DNA of 64,000 bases from Paramacrobiotus metropolitanus (GCF_019649055.1 NW_026570484.1:1-64000); one strand, 5' to 3'; positions 1 through 13,696 are shown, counted from the stretch's first letter. A program made the numbers and translations. The notes: generated from the sequence alone by a model not told the origin.

Positions 1-1740
1 CCAAATTTTTAAGAAGCGCTTTGCCTGTTCCGACCGCCCAGGTTGCGGTCCCGTGTGCCAACAGCATCCAATCAAATCTTTTCCGGTAGATTGACAAGCG
101 TAGGAAATTGTTTCTCATTTATTTATTCCGCGGTAGCCGCATCGAATGTAGCGCTGTACCGTATAAGAATCTGATGTGTGTGACTGTGTATCGTAAAATA
201 TGGGTCAGCGCATGATAAACGACGTTGCGCAGCGCAACCATTGTGCAATGGGCACAAAAGCGTGATGGTGTAGCGAATTGTGCTGGATATGGATGTGCGG
301 TAGTTCTATACGCGGAATGCGCATCATTAAGCTACTGTGCAGGCAAGCGCATCCTCTGGCCAGATTGTTTTTTGACCCACTCTGCGCAGTCATGCCAAGC
401 GCGTAATGCAGTCGCGAAGTGTGCTGCAGAGCGCAGCGCATCACATCGCCAATTCGATACTGTCGTTCGAAGAATCTCTGTGACATCAAATTGATCAAGT
501 ATTTCTCACCGTCAATCGTATCCTGCTGCGAAATTGATTGGTTAACGCTGCTGAGGGGAAATGGAGAAAAAGCAATTACGCTGTACGAGTGCGTGCGTTT
601 TGATTGGCGGATTACATTAGTCAAAAAATGGACAGTGTCCACTGCGAACCAGTCTCTATGCCACCCGCCACGAGGTGGTGGGATCAGTCTCTACACTTCT
701 AACTACTGTAGAAAGAAAACGAAATAAAATTCATTGCGGTTTCTTAGCATTTCCTCTTTGTACGTACGTAGGGATAGTTCACACTCGTAATTTACATGAA
801 TTCTACTCGCCAATCTTTGTAGAACGTTTTTCTGTTTCATGAACTCACGATGCACTTCGCGGCACAGGAAGATTCGGTCCCATACCGGCTTGATCGAACT
901 ATCAAGATACGCACATCATACGTAACATATAAGCGCATCTCTTAGGTGTCAACCTGTATCTATACTTTTATAAGCGTGTGACCTTTCCTTGCTGTTTTGG
1001 CAGCATATCAGCAACCCCTCCCTAAAACACACCGCGAGCTTAATTCTCGAAACGACAGACACAGTTTTGGAAATTCCACAGAGAACACCGTGCGGTAACT
1101 GAGGAAAATTAAACACTACTTTAACCGGAAGTTGAATTGCTTAATTTATGAGGAGCTATTTCCTGTCGGCTCATTTTTACAGTTTCTTAACGGAAAATTT
1201 CCACCGAAATGCAAAACATGATTACATGCAGTAGTATATCATCAGGACAATTGCGACGCCAGAAATATACGTAAACTGCCGACTAAGAAAAGATAGTTGC
1301 CGTTTCACTGCATGGTTGATGCTGATGTTAGCTCGCAGACTGCGTGTACACTGTTGCACGATGCGTTGCTTTTGTCAACACAGCCGGGGCTTTACTCAGC
1401 ACTTGATCACTTCCGGTCATTTCGCAAGGCTGCGTCAATGAGCCGTGCTCAAGAACATTTGCCATTCTCGTGCGCATCCCGATGTGTATCCGACAAGTCG
1501 GTTTTCCAGTTGACCTCGATCCAGGCTCATCAGGGACTGTGTGTACCCTCCCTGTTTGTGTTAATCTCCACGGCAATTAAGCACGCGACCCAGAGGAGCG
1601 ATTGCGCGCAACTCTTATCTTTATTTCCTCATAAACCCGCTTCTCGACCAAACAGCTCGGATACACCCATAAAAACGCACTCACTCTGCAAAAACTTGGC
1701 GTCATAAATATGTTTTCAGTGTTTTGGCGGGTTATGACGG
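1..1740. other. No gene recognised
   Basis: Several short frames open on both strands here, but none shows a recognisable domain, codon signature or splice-bounded exon. I see no RNA gene or clear repeat. This is probably intergenic sequence or distal 5' flank of the exchange-factor gene downstream. Confidence 0.4.
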
Positions 1741-1747
1741 CAGCGGA

Positions 1748-1830
1748 GGGCGGGGCTTCTCCCCAGCCAATCAGCGCCACTGGGCGGGTGCGCTGACGTA
1801 AGAAGGCGCGAATGTGACTTGTTTGACTGT
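1748..1830 (+). promoter_or_regulatory. TATA-less GC-rich promoter-like cluster
   Basis: Within about 55 bases there is a GC box GGGCGGGGC (1748-1756), a CCAAT box CCAATCAGC (1767-1775), a second GC box GGGCGGG (1782-1788) and a CRE-like TGACGTAA (1794-1801). The surrounding sequence is much less GC-rich. Such Sp/KLF + NF-Y + CREB site clusters are typical of housekeeping promoters. It lies 2.7 kb upstream of the first recognised exon of the exchange factor and could drive it through an unseen 5' exon. The link is inferred. Confidence 0.45.
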
Positions 1831-2840
1831 GATTGTGTTGTGTGTGTTGTGGAGAGGGTCCGCGGCGATAAGCCGAGAGCGGAATGCAGTGTGTTGTTGA
1901 GAGGTAATCGTTGCAGCTAGTGTTACATCGCTCGCCATTAATATGTGTTCCCCTCATTCAAATGCGAATTTGTGTATGTATGCCCATTAAACGGATTATG
2001 CGTGCGTGTGCTTCCGGATGCTGTACGTGCTTGTAATGCGCTGACCAAGTGCACCGGTGCGGTAAGATTTATGTATTTATGTTGGCGCTTATTCGAAAAT
2101 AGTTTTCCGGCATTCAACCGGAAAGAATAGTTTTATAGGCGAAGAATTTGTCAACTGCAAAAGTTTAATATCAAATTTCCCTTGAGCTGAATTTAATTTT
2201 GGCGAAAACCTAAATTTGTTTTACATAGAACAAATTTAATTTTGCTTTGTAATTTTGTTCAAATATAGCTTAAAAATATTTCCAATTAAAACAGTCTCAG
2301 AAATTACCTAGGTTTTATTGTATTCAGTTAAAAGTATGTGATAATATTTTTTTCAAAGTATTTCGTAAATTTTTCCGTATTTTTAAGGTACATGAATACA
2401 GAGGGCAGAATTCTTAAAATTTTGATTGATTTTGCCGGTTATTACGTAAGGGCTTTTAACAGTTTCTTTTTCCGTTTTACTTGCGGTATAAATTTCCTGA
2501 ATGCCTGGTGAATATTGTACATTAGGGCCTAAAAAACGATTGCATTAGCATTCCGCCGGTGTCTGGGTTTCTTTTTGCCCGCGAGCCGAATAAATTAAAC
2601 GAAATTAACAGCTAATCAGTCGGCATATTCGGCATTTATTCAGCCGATTAATTGTCGCTTTATCCCACGATTAAACGCGGCACAAAATCAACCGTTTTAA
2701 TTAACCCTCCCGGGCGCAAAAATACCAGACAATTTCCGCGCGTTTAAGAAAAAGAAACCCCTTTCCATAATAATTACCGGTTACGTGGTAACTCGTGAGT
2801 CTGGCGCATCCGAAGATCTGATTTAAATCCGTCTGGACCG

Positions 2841-2900
2841 TATAAAAACCCCGTCCGTCAACTTATTTATACACTCGCCGTCCGGTCCAACGCCAGTGTG
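2841..2900 (+). promoter_or_regulatory. Possible TATA-type core promoter
   Basis: TATAAAAA at 2841-2848 is followed 20-50 bases later by initiator-like TCAACT and CCAGTGTG sequences. It could be an alternative start for the exchange-factor gene at 4.5-9.7 kb. There is no independent support, and the AT-rich flanks make chance occurrence likely. Confidence 0.25.
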
Positions 2901-4034
2901 TTGAACAGCAGCAGGAGAAAAAAAAACAGCATCTTCAGCGTTGTTCACACACAGTATCGTGGAGATGGGGGCCACTTGAGCCGCACTTCGGCGACCGCGG
3001 CAAACGGTCAGCGCCGATTGCCGTAATTAGCGGGGCGCTGGGAAACCCGTATACCCTTGCTGTACAGTGTCGAGTGTAGTGTCTGTACAGCTGTCAATTG
3101 CTGCTGTTTGCATACCGCGATATCGCACTGACCCACTCAGGCTACCACAACAAACATGCTGGCCGTGTGTTTTTGCTGTTTTTGTCTGTTCATAAATTTC
3201 TGTTATCATCCTACCACCACTGTAATCATCAGCCATGGTTCGGTGCTCTTACACGGCGCACTGGGCTAATTTTCTGTACGGTGATCCGGTTAACGTTGGA
3301 CGTTTTTCCGAAACTTGTTTATTTTTTGTAGGTTTGCTCAGTTCTTAATCAAAATTTAGTTAAATCTTTATGTAAAATATTAACAACAGCTAAATTTTGG
3401 CGGGAAGTATTTTCTCCCTTACTTGCGGGCGGCGGTCATCGCGCAATATTTTTTTGAAATTTTCATTGCAAAACGTTTTTCCAGAAATAAATTTTGTACA
3501 TCGGATTTTGGATGTTACAGTCAATCCGCAGATTTTCGATTAGTTTTTTCTCGACCGGCGAATTTTAGACACAGAAATGTGAACTGGTCAGTTGGGCGAA
3601 CAGGGAAGTTGGGACTGCCCGCCCCAGCTGCACGCTCTCCCGCACATCAACATAGCTGCTTGTGTTGTCTGCACGCTAATCAGACGTGCGATGAGAAAGT
3701 CCAAGCGGTGATACCGTGCGCAGCGAGAAGGTCTTGAGTAAACACGCCAAGATCAACAGTCCGTTGTTTACCTTGCCTTACACACTATCAATGCATGGAT
3801 TGCATGCCCTGACGCGCATAACTCTTCACACCTTTGCCGGCATATATCATTGCGAAATTATGCTGCAATATGTGTGTAATATGTGTGTTGAAAGTTAACC
3901 ACGCTGTAGTTTAAAATTGTGAGTTTGTAGCCATCACGGTTCAATTGGTATCTCTGGTCGGATTTTCTCGCGTGTTTAGCATTATTTATTTTGCAAATTT
4001 TGCTCTGAAGGGAGCAACGCTACGTTGGTCGGAA

Positions 4035-4488
4035 GGTATGGGGAATCGGGTTAAACCACTTCGTGATAAGGATTGAGCATTGTAATTATGGCTTGTGAGC
4101 GAGGAATTCTTAGTGCGGTTTTGGATTATAATATTGCATAACTTCCTGTATGATATTTATTTACCTTGTTAATTATGATTATTGCCGGCTGTTTCTCTGC
4201 ATAATCTGCAAGAAATTGACATTCGTTGTACGGAACCATTAATAACTTTCTGCTAATGCGAAGGCTCTAGGAATCTGATTAACTCCTTTGTGATTGGGAT
4301 TGAGCTTTGTAATTATCGCTTATGAGCGAGAAATTCCCAACGCTATTTTTATAATAGTCGTATGTATTTCCATATTTCCATGAGTATTTATTTGTAAATT
4401 TAACTGCCGGATTTTGTTTAGTATAATCTGTACGAACTGCTTATAAGAATCATCAAAAGCCCTTTGCTAATGTAGGAGACCCTTTAAC
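4035..4488. repeat. Diverged tandem duplication, period about 226 bp
   Basis: Two successive copies (about 4035-4260 and 4261-4488) share an ordered series of matching blocks, for example GGATTGAGCATTGTAATTAT against GGATTGAGCTTTGTAATTAT, then the TTATGAGCGAGAAATTC-like block, then GCCGG..TTTGTTTAG..ATAATCTG-like blocks, then TGCTAATG. They are diverged but collinear. The repeat lies directly upstream of the first recognised exchange-factor exon and is non-coding. Confidence 0.6.
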
Positions 4489-4530
4489 GGCCTACGCCTA
4501 CTGCCGCCCACACCCACGCCCTTCTCCCAG

Positions 4531-7500
4531 CATCCAGCGCTCCAAATCGGACGCCAGCCGGCACAAGCTCCTCCCCCGCCGGCCCCTCTCCACCCTCGTC
4601 CCGACCCTCACCGTGCCTAATGATCTGTGCTCACAGGGGACCGATCCAGACGCCCTCGCCTCCCCCGGGGAGGATGGTGTGATGCAGAGGATGCGCAAGA
4701 GTCTGTCCAGTCTGCGCACCGGCGTCCTGGCCAAGCTGCAGCGGCCCAGCACGCAGTACGCCCGCAAGAGTTCCTATCCCTGTGATCTCGAGGATGACAG
4801 CGGCGCCGCCCCGGAGGCGGTGATCCTGCCGACACAACCGGCGCGGCATGCGGTCAGTAATAGTGTCTTCTACGATGGCCTCCTGAAACCGGTAGAACCG
4901 GTCCGCAAACCGACCAGCGCGGATAGTGGGATTGTCGATCTGGGCCACGACGCCGACGAGATGTCCAGTTCGTCGCGCCAGCACCGGCCGACGTCCACGG
5001 AATACTCCAGCGCCGTCTCGGGGTGTGGGTCACCCATGCGCCGTTCACGCAGCTGCCAGCCGAACGGGCGGTTGGTCTCCTTCGCCATTGCACAGGTAAG
5101 GCGAGGTTTTCCGCATTTTAGAGCCCATAATTTATTACCGCAAATTTTCGTACTATCGAATATTAATCACCGTCTTTTCGTACTTTTTATTAATAATAAT
5201 TCACGTCGCGATGTTTTCCGAAAGTTTTACGTCTACGTTAATAAGGCTTGAACTACATTCAGTAGAAACATGTGGACACTAAGACAACCACCCCCGCTTT
5301 AAAAAAATAGTCACTCGTTGCGAAACAATCTTTGCAGTTACAAATATTTTGCAAATAGCCTGCCAGTGAACAGAATATGTTGCAGAAAGAATTACAAAAA
5401 AAAGGTTTAATACGTTATTTTTTGCGGTTTTCATATAAATGCTACTTGAACATCAAAGTATTACACCGCCAAAGTCCGGGGAGCAATAGCCCATACACTA
5501 CAATTGTTCTGTGCACATTTATTGTGTACGAATCTGTTCTGTATTATAGAGCTCGGTTGCTGGCATACTGTGTGCGGTATATCCGCCATTTTGCAAATTA
5601 AATTTTGCAAATTATTCTACGAGATTCTCGTATTAATGATTCTCGTAGTGTCAGATTTCTTCTTCTTTCGTCTTCCATGTTTTCACTTTGATTGCCTGTT
5701 CCATATATTATTGTCATGATATAGAGAAGAATACATAGCGTCAAACTTATACAGTAATTTAAGTACGTGTTCAATTCCAAATAATGTTTTACAAAATAGT
5801 TTGCGTTCCGTGTGTCGATCAGCCGGCAAATCCTTAAAAAGGAGCGTTATGCAACGTGTTATGCAACAACAGCAGTAAAACGGGATTATTTCTGCGATAT
5901 GTAAATCTAAGTACTGCCGGTTTTATCTAGCGCACGTTTATGCACTTTATTGCACAGCATATCAGCGCTACATACTCGTATTTTCAGTAGCTGTTGACTG
6001 TTATTTCTGCTCTATTCTATCCGGTCTATTTGGTTTGATGGTGTCAACTGCAGCCGCACTCCAAGCCTTTGTCAGAGCGTCATGAATGCACTGTATGGTG
6101 AATTGTGGTTGTGTAGGTGGATGACAAGTCCAGTGATCTGGATCGGTCGGTCTCGGCGCGCTCGTCGCGCACCTCCGACCTGTCCAACAGTTCGGCCTCA
6201 TCGCACAACGCTCACACCGCGGCAAATGGACAGCCGCCGGCCGATACACCGGCCAGTCCGCTGTACATCGAGTCGCTGTGGTCGCAGGTCAAGTACGAAG
6301 TGGACTGCGAGCAGAACGTCAGTGAGTCCTCCCTGGAAGGGATGCGCGCCAACATCGTCAAGGAGATCCTCAAGAATGAGCGGGATTTCGTCGACAATCT
6401 CAAGGATGTCATCGAAGGTAAGGTTTATGCTTCAAAGTTAGTACAACACACTTATGTAAATTAAGTGCTTGAATTAATTAAACCGGTGATTGTTTCTTTG
6501 ACTGTATAAACATAAACGTCCGCGAAATCTTTCATTTGACATTAAAGGTCATACACTTTAACAAGCCGATGATTTTCGAGCCGCTGATACAAGCCGATGA
6601 TTTTCGTAATAGTGGACAAAATAATACAAAATTTATGAGCACTGGCTGCAGTCTAAGAAGAACAGAATAGCATGTTCATAAAATTAAATCATATTATAAA
6701 TTATGTTTTGCAAAATAAATTACCTTTTTTCTTCTTTTAATTCGGCAACAACAGTTGTACGTATCAGCATATTTATACTAAGTAAACTCATAAACTACAA
6801 GCTTGATCTTCAAGAAAAAACGTAGTTTATAAATCCATAACTGAAGAAAAATGCATATATAAAAAAGTTACCACAAATTGATAAAGGTCACCATAAATGT
6901 TGTTACAACAGCGAATTTTTTAGGGTATCTATATAAATGCCGGCAGCGTCCCGACATGTTCTCCAAAGGCCGCATCGAGTGTATCTTCGGGAACCTCGAG
7001 CAACTGTACGAATTTCAGTGCGAATTCCTCACCGACCTGGAGGCCAGCATCATCACCAACAACGTACACCGCAGCGAGATCGGCCACTGCTTCCTGCTGC
7101 ACCAGCGCGGCTTCTCCGACCTGTACTCCGACTACTGCAACAACCACACGCAGTCGGCCATGGAGCTGCAGCAGCTCAAGCAGATCAAGCAGTACGCGCA
7201 CTTCTTCGAGGCCTGCCGTATGCTGCAGGATATGATGGAGATCTCGCTGGACGGATTTTTATTACAACCCGTACAGAAGATCTGCAAGTATCCACTGCAG
7301 CTCACCGAACTCCTCAAGTACACGCCGCACGGGCATCCGGACTGTCAGAGCGTCAAATTGGCGCTCAATGCGATGAAATCCGTCACCGGTATTTAGCAAA
7401 CTAAATAACGTTGAATTTTTCTTTAATAAAAATTGTATTACTATTAATTTTGTAGAACAATTGTAGGTAGTTTTGAAAAGCTTTTTTTATCGTGAAATGT

Positions 7501-9712
7501 TTTATATTTCCTTATACTGCAATAAATAAATACGAGCATTAGCCGGTGTCCAAAAAGCAGTGAAAATTAAATTTACTGAACGTTTCTATCGCTTTTATTT
7601 AAAAGAATAATTTTTGACCATATAATTACAAAATTTGTTCACTGACGATTTTATTCAGACAATAGCCAACTAACAATAACAACAAGCCTGCGAATTTTTT
7701 GGACTTGTTTGGTTTAGTATCGGTGCTTTAAAATTTAATGATTTCGCTCTTGTACGAGTAAGTTCAAGTTTCAACAGCAGAAAAGCCGGTACAATGCACG
7801 TTGTGGCCGGATAAAATCAGCACGTGCGCGGTATTTTGTAACAACCGCAATTATCGGCGGCGGCCGCTGATGACATTGTTCATGTCGAGTATGGGTCAAG
7901 GCCACTTATTATTCTCAGTGTAATAACACTGTCATGTTAATTACATGTCCAGTTCTTTGACATTGATGAACGCGCGCTATCGAGTTCCCCTTCAGCCGCA
8001 TTATGAAGTGTATCATAATCCGTTATGCCAAGTTACATGCACAATGCACATTTACTGGTTATGTTTTTGTTTGCTGATGTGTCAGGATTTGCTCAGACCT
8101 TTGTACAGTGTTTTACGACGCCACCGTGATACGCGGTATCTATTTTCTTGCCAACACTAATATATACGAAATACCGCTTGAAAATCAAACCGACTGAAAA
8201 ATGCCGAATAGTGCAGCATAACCGAATAAAAATTGCGAACATAAATAAAAGATTTATTAAATATGTTTTCCTTGTTTAATTTAATTTTTTGCTTTTACGT
8301 TTTTGCGCAGCAATTTCTGAATATTGATTAGCTTATTTAATTTTAAAAAAGCCCGTTGAAAAGGTTTAGTACTTTCTTTAATTTTTTGTTAGGGTGTGTA
8401 ATCGTAATTTTTTAATAAATATTTTCTAATTTTCTAACTATTTCTATTTCAGGTGTTATTAACGAACGCAAACGCCGGCTAGAATGCCTAGAAAAAATCG
8501 CCCTGTGGCAGGAAACGATCGACCTGTGGGACGGCGAGGACCTGGTAGAACGCAGTTCCCAGTTAATCCACTACGGCGAGCTCTCCAAGCTCTCCAGCAA
8601 GAACAGCTGGACCCACGAGTACATCTTCTTCCTGTTCGACCACCAGCTGATCTACTGTCGCCGCGATATGATTAAGCGCACGCTCTTCTCCTACAAGGGC
8701 CGTTTCGACATGGACCAGGTGGACATTGTGGATCTGGAGCAGAACGACGCCGGGATCAAGCACGGCTGGGTGGTGGTGTGCCCCGATAAGGAGCAGTCGA
8801 CGATATTACTGGCCAAGTCCGTGGAGGAGAAGAAGAAGTGGATGGAGGCCTTTGATGAGGAGCGCCGGCGGGTGACGGCCGATCTGGAGACCGGGTTCGC
8901 TATTGCGCCCAAGGACCGCTTGGCGGCCATACAGACGGCCAAAATGCTGACGGCCGGCAAGGAAAAACGCGGCAAATCGAAAGGTCAGTGTGTAAACAGA
9001 CGGATGCTTTTTATTAGCGCAAAGGTCACGAATACGTCACGAGTTTCCCCGGGTTTTGCCATGTACAGTTTAGTAAGACAAATCAAATCCATATTCGCAC
9101 TCAGTGGAAATGTTAAATATCAGTGCATATTTTATTTCACACCTAAACACATGTTAAAGAAGCATCATTTAAAAATCAATAACTGTTAAATCATTTTTAC
9201 TTGCGCAAAATTTGTTTTATCTTCCTAATAAAGGTTTTAAAAAAAATTTACTGAACTTCATTTTTAAGGCATTTATATATTTTGCTAACGTTTTTTTTCA
9301 AACTTTATAAAATAGTTTTTATTTGTACCTGTATTTATTTCTGCTGTGGAATGGTTTTTCTTAATTAGTTAGTAGTTAGTACGCTAATATTAAAATTTTA
9401 ATCGTTACAATCAGTCGCTTTTAATGTTATTTTTCATTTGTGCAAAGTACGAGATATTTAACAGTTTTTTGCTCTTAGTTTAGCAGCTTCGAGATTATTT
9501 TTAGCGGCTTTTACAAGCAAGAAAATTTGATTGTGCTCGCTTGATTCGTAGATGCTCTGAAAGATCTCACGGACCACACCCAACTGGTACAGTCGATGCG
9601 GGCCAAGAGCATCAGCATGACGCTGCCGGTGCGCATCCGCGTCAACCAGGCAGCCCGCCAGGAACGCCGCAGTATCGCCACGAAATTACCCTTTGCGACC
9701 AAAAAGTCATAA
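4531..9712 (+). CDS. Dbl-family Rho/Rac/Cdc42 guanine-nucleotide exchange factor (ARHGEF4/SPATA13/ARHGEF9-like)
   Basis: Exons: 4531-5095 (5' border uncertain; acceptor CTTCTCCCAG), 6117-6417, 6924-7388, 8453-8983 and 9552-9712 (stop TAA). Phases agree at every join. The N-terminal ~250 residues are Ser/Arg-rich and low complexity, with no SH3 domain seen. The DH domain runs from ..ANIVKEILKNERDFVDNL (end of exon 2) through GFLLQPVQKICKYPLQLTEL (exon 3), the classic DH helix that contacts the GTPase. It continues into exon 4 (INERKRRLECLEKIALWQ), followed by a PH domain (HYGELSKL..FFLFDHQLIYC..RFDMDQVDIVDL..KKWMEAF) and a basic tail. Asef/collybistin proteins catalyse GDP release on Rac1/Cdc42 at the membrane. 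Further 5' exons, possibly with an SH3, may exist upstream. The gene converges tail-to-tail with peptidase copy 1, 413 bases away. Confidence 0.9.
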
Positions 9713-10125
9713 AGCCTAGCGTGTCCCTGTTCTCCATGTAATGATGAATGCATAGCATTCTGCTCGTCGTTTTTTGTACGTTGGGATAATTATGTCTTCT
9801 TCTTTTGTGAATCACTAACTGTGGAGTATTCGACATGGGTGTATAGTCATTAGTCGGTAGGTAATTTAGCCAGTTAAAAAGTGCGTTATTAATTTTGTGA
9901 TTCCTTAACTTTTATAACTCGGTGTGCATTGTATGTACGAGCAAAGAATACCGTTATGATACGTCTGTGTGGTAACGATGAATTTACATTAATCCAAACT
10001 GGAAAAACTAAAACGAAAGTTTACTGTTCTCGCAGCAACATACGCCAAATAACGATGAAGAAACTTTTAACAAAGAGGCAACCGGTCACTCGCGGTTACA
10101 ACATAATCAAGAAAATGTAGCTTGA
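9713..10125. other. Convergent intergenic gap
   Basis: About 410 AT-rich bases separate the stop codon of the plus-strand exchange factor from the stop codon of the minus-strand peptidase copy 1. They presumably hold both 3' untranslated regions. I see no further gene or repeat. Confidence 0.5.
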
Positions 10126-13100
10126 TTACCAAACACGATGTTTTATTTTGGGATTCATTTTACTTCTCGGTGGGCATTTGAAGCTCTGCGCGAATTCCGG
10201 CATGTTGGACATGGGACCATTAACGCGCCAGTTATTGGGTGAGTGGACAGAGGTCAGCAGATCGAGTCGCTCCTTGTCGGGGGTGGTCTTGTAGCACCAC
10301 ACCTAATGCACAAGAATGTACATGCAAAGACGAAATTGCTTCACTGTGCAAAAGCGTACCTGTGCGGCGGAAAGGAAAAACAGTTGCAGAGGAGTATAGT
10401 TTTCCAAACCTGTTGGCACGGGCTCCTTCGTACCGGGCCGTGCCAAGTAGCGGGTGTATCCCTGTTCGACAAAAACCAATTGGAAAATACCAAACTGTTT
10501 GGCAATCAGACAACCTTAACACTACTGGAAAGTGGTTTACATATGCCACATACATAAACGTTCTAGTTGGTAGGTACTAGTATTTAAATTTAACAGACTG
10601 CAGAATCTCTCAGAAACCCTACTCGAGTATCCGTAAACGCTAATATTTACCACCACAAGTGAGTTATGGGGAACCTTAAGAAGGCTCTAACCTTAACTTA
10701 AGGCAAGTCTGCTTACATTAAGCGCTGCCCGGAGACCGCCATTATCCGCAATATTTTCTGCCAGTGTCAGCTGCCCGTTGACCTTTCCCGTGGGCATGCT
10801 GTACTGGTTGTACTGCTGGACGATACTTTTGGCGCGACGCTTGTACTCTGCCATAGTCGTGTTAGTCCACCACATGCGTCGCGTTCCTTCGGAGTCATAG
10901 TTGGCCCCGGTGTTATCGAACCCATGCGTCAACTCGTGCCCGATAGTGTAGCCGATACCGCCGTAATTCATGTACTGCGGCGCGTCCGCCTTGAAGAATG
11001 GAATGTCGAGAATGCCCGCAAAGATGACTGCAAAAACTGGCGTTTAAAGTAAATCTTTTTAATTCAGTCCATATACTAATGAATAACGTAGTAAACTAAA
11101 AAGAAAATAAAAAAAAAGTAAAACCGAAACTATTAAAATGAAATTAAAGTGAGCTGAATTTATGGAGCTTGTGAAGCAGATTTGATATTCTACGCTCCCA
11201 CGTACTCAGTTGATTCTTTCCGGTTAAGTATTGCGCGTTAACTTTGGTGATGTCGTCGGTGTCAACCAGCGGATCATAACGGAGATTTGGCGTTGAGAAG
11301 GACTGCAAGACACGGATGTTATTGTTTCTTCGGGTCTGCAGGATGCTGCCCATGAAGGTCGGCTGGATCATTATCTGCGAAGAATTTTCGACGCCTGTTA
11401 TTTGAAATTAAGTCGCGGATTTAAAGCAGCTAGATACCCTGTTAACGTCCGAATCGATAGCCGATGTGTTCGTAACCATGATATCCGGATACGCTACAAT
11501 CTCCTGAATGGCCGTCAGTTTCTCTGTGGCTGCATCGTACGTTGCTTTATCCATCCATTTGGCATCGTCTAGAAGGTCCTTGAATCCGGCATGAATATCG
11601 TTGACCATCAACGTTGCCTGCAAGAATGCGTTATTTTTTTGCATTCGTTTGCATTCATTTACTTGCACATATACATATTATACATGACCATGTACACATG
11701 TACACATACACGTACATGTACTATACATCCATACATACCTATGCATAAAATTGATAAAAATATACATGTATACATAAAAATATACATGTACATATATACA
11801 TATACATATATACATCTACATCAAATTGTGGCATAAAGGAAGGGTAAGAACAGTTGGCCACTTGTACAAACTGACCTTTTTCTTCAGATCTTTGGGTACA
11901 ATATCCCGAACATACAGCGTGCCCAGCGCCAGCGACATATAGGTTTTAATAACATCCAAGCAGTCGTCCTGGACACTGGTGGATGAAGCGCCGACAAGGT
12001 TCTTATACTCCTTGGACAGATACTGCATCACAATGAAGATAAGTTTTAAGCCGATATAGTTCGCCATGCGGCGCCGGCCGTCCGCTCCCTGTTTCTCCAG
12101 CTCGACCAGCTTATCGTCCAGTTTGCTCCAGTAGCGCAACGACGGCACAGTGACGATGGTGTCGTCTGTGATGACTTCAGACTGGTTGGCCACGGCGAAG
12201 TACGCTTGCAGATACCCGGTGATGTTGCGCAAAATGGCGGACTTAAATTTATTATGGTTCTTGAAGGCCTTCAGCGTAAATTTATTCAGGTAGATGGCGT
12301 CGTTTTTCCTCTCCGTCGCGGTTAACCCTTCCTGCAATTAATTTAGCAGGATTACTGTAATTTACCAAGAGCGTAAATAACGGACGCATCGGTGTTTCAC
12401 CATTCCCAAAAACAGTTCGAGCTCCATAATGTCGGTGATGTTGGGCGACAGCTTTGTCACGTTCTGTGGCCGCTGGCTATCGCGCAGTAATAATTTGGTG
12501 GCCTCTGTAATGCTATACAAATAACCCTGAATGTACGGTTCTGCCGCGTCATCGTCCAGCAGAACATCGGTGTCAGCGAAGGGTGCCATTGCATCCAGTA
12601 TAATCGCACTGGTTGTCGGCTGTTCCACATCAATTACAATCGTAACCGAAAAGAAGGGTTCGTTGCTGAAGAAATAGTTTTTAACCAGCACGTCGAACAC
12701 GTTGAATTTCGATGCATCCCAGTTTGGTGTAATCATCGGCCAGCCGCCGTTGAAATCGTTAAGGATTTTGATCAACGGAGTACCTCGTAGTTTTTCGATC
12801 TCCGCTGTAATTCGCCATTCGGTTAATATGTGTAATTGATCATACACCTCGTTTTAATAGACGTACAAATTATACTGCGGAATATTTTTACCTGTGTTAG
12901 TACACTGTTTGTACAGATTTTTCATCTTTGTTTCGGCTTCGAACGCTGGACCAGCAGGTTTTATTTCTCCCGTAAGAAGCTCTACAAAATGAGCATTAAA
13001 TTTGAACCGATTAAATCTTGCAGGGAAAAGATTGCCTACTCTTTAGGATGGCTCGCGTTTTGTTGTTCAGATTTGAGATCTCGCTCACTTGGTCTTCTTT

Positions 13101-13696
13101 TTGCGCTTTGATCCATTTGCCGCAGCTGAACTGGTAGAAATCGTCGCAGGGATTGACATTGGTATCGATCCGGCTGAGAAACTTTGCGGCTTGAAATAAA
13201 AAACGTAACCTTTTAGGTTATAACGTAGCTTTTGTGGGGCTGTTAACTGCTATAGAAGTCATTTTACCGTTAACGCAAAGCGCTCCTGTTAAACTTAACT
13301 TAACCAAACTGAACTTATCGCTTTTCGTACATTAAGTGAGCGTGGCCACGCCATCTGCTTTTTTAACTCTGGCTGTGAAGCAAAAAGCATCTCTCGTTTG
13401 ATATGCAGCTTTCGTTACTCGAGTAGCTTATTTATCCCTGCTGGAGGGTTTAGAGAGCGAATTAAGCACAATTCAGTAGAAATACTTTAGAAAAACAAAA
13501 GTTAAGACCAACCTATTTCCTTGCAGTCGGGAATCTGACAGGCAGCAGCTGTTTTATCGGCAGGCAAAGATTGTGATGAATTTGTTGTATTGGCTTGAAT
13601 AGTGTCCGGGCCAGATGCAGTGCGGGAAATGCAGCCCGGCCACAGCAGTGCCAAAAGTCCGACGGATACCCAAAAGCGCACTATAAACTGCAACAT
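10126..13696 (-). CDS. M13 (neprilysin-like) secreted zinc metallopeptidase, copy 1
   Basis: Exons, gene order: 13513-13696, 13040-13189, 12892-12981, 12401-12804, 11876-12331, 11438-11617, 11206-11374, 10717-11027, 10360-10461, 10126-10302. Phases join to a predicted 740 aa. The start MLQFIVRFWVSVGLLALLWP gives a cleavable signal peptide, so it is likely secreted rather than type II membrane like human neprilysin. Visible M13 landmarks are a CX4C pair, [23 protein letters not shown] substrate loop, GHELTHGFD (zinc ligands and catalytic Glu), ENIADNGG (third ligand Glu plus Asp) and SVH..NNWR. The family cleaves short peptides before hydrophobic residues. The C terminus is HRVW instead of CxxW. 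An intron microsatellite lies at 11.66-11.82 kb. Start chosen for the signal peptide. Confidence 0.93.
11660..11822. repeat. TACA/ATACATGTA-rich simple repeat in intron 5 of copy 1
   Basis: About 160 bases consist almost entirely of imperfect TACA, TATACA and ACATGTAC units. They lie in the intron between exons 5 and 6 of peptidase copy 1, which is therefore longer than the same intron of other copies. Confidence 0.85.

Noticed and set aside
205-642. 145-codon minus-strand frame near the left edge
   Set aside because: No homology, domain or splice signals; composition is like the flanking non-coding DNA.
1297-1957. Overlapping short frames on both strands near the GC-rich promoter-like cluster
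   Set aside because: No conserved domain; overlap with promoter motifs suggests chance open frames.
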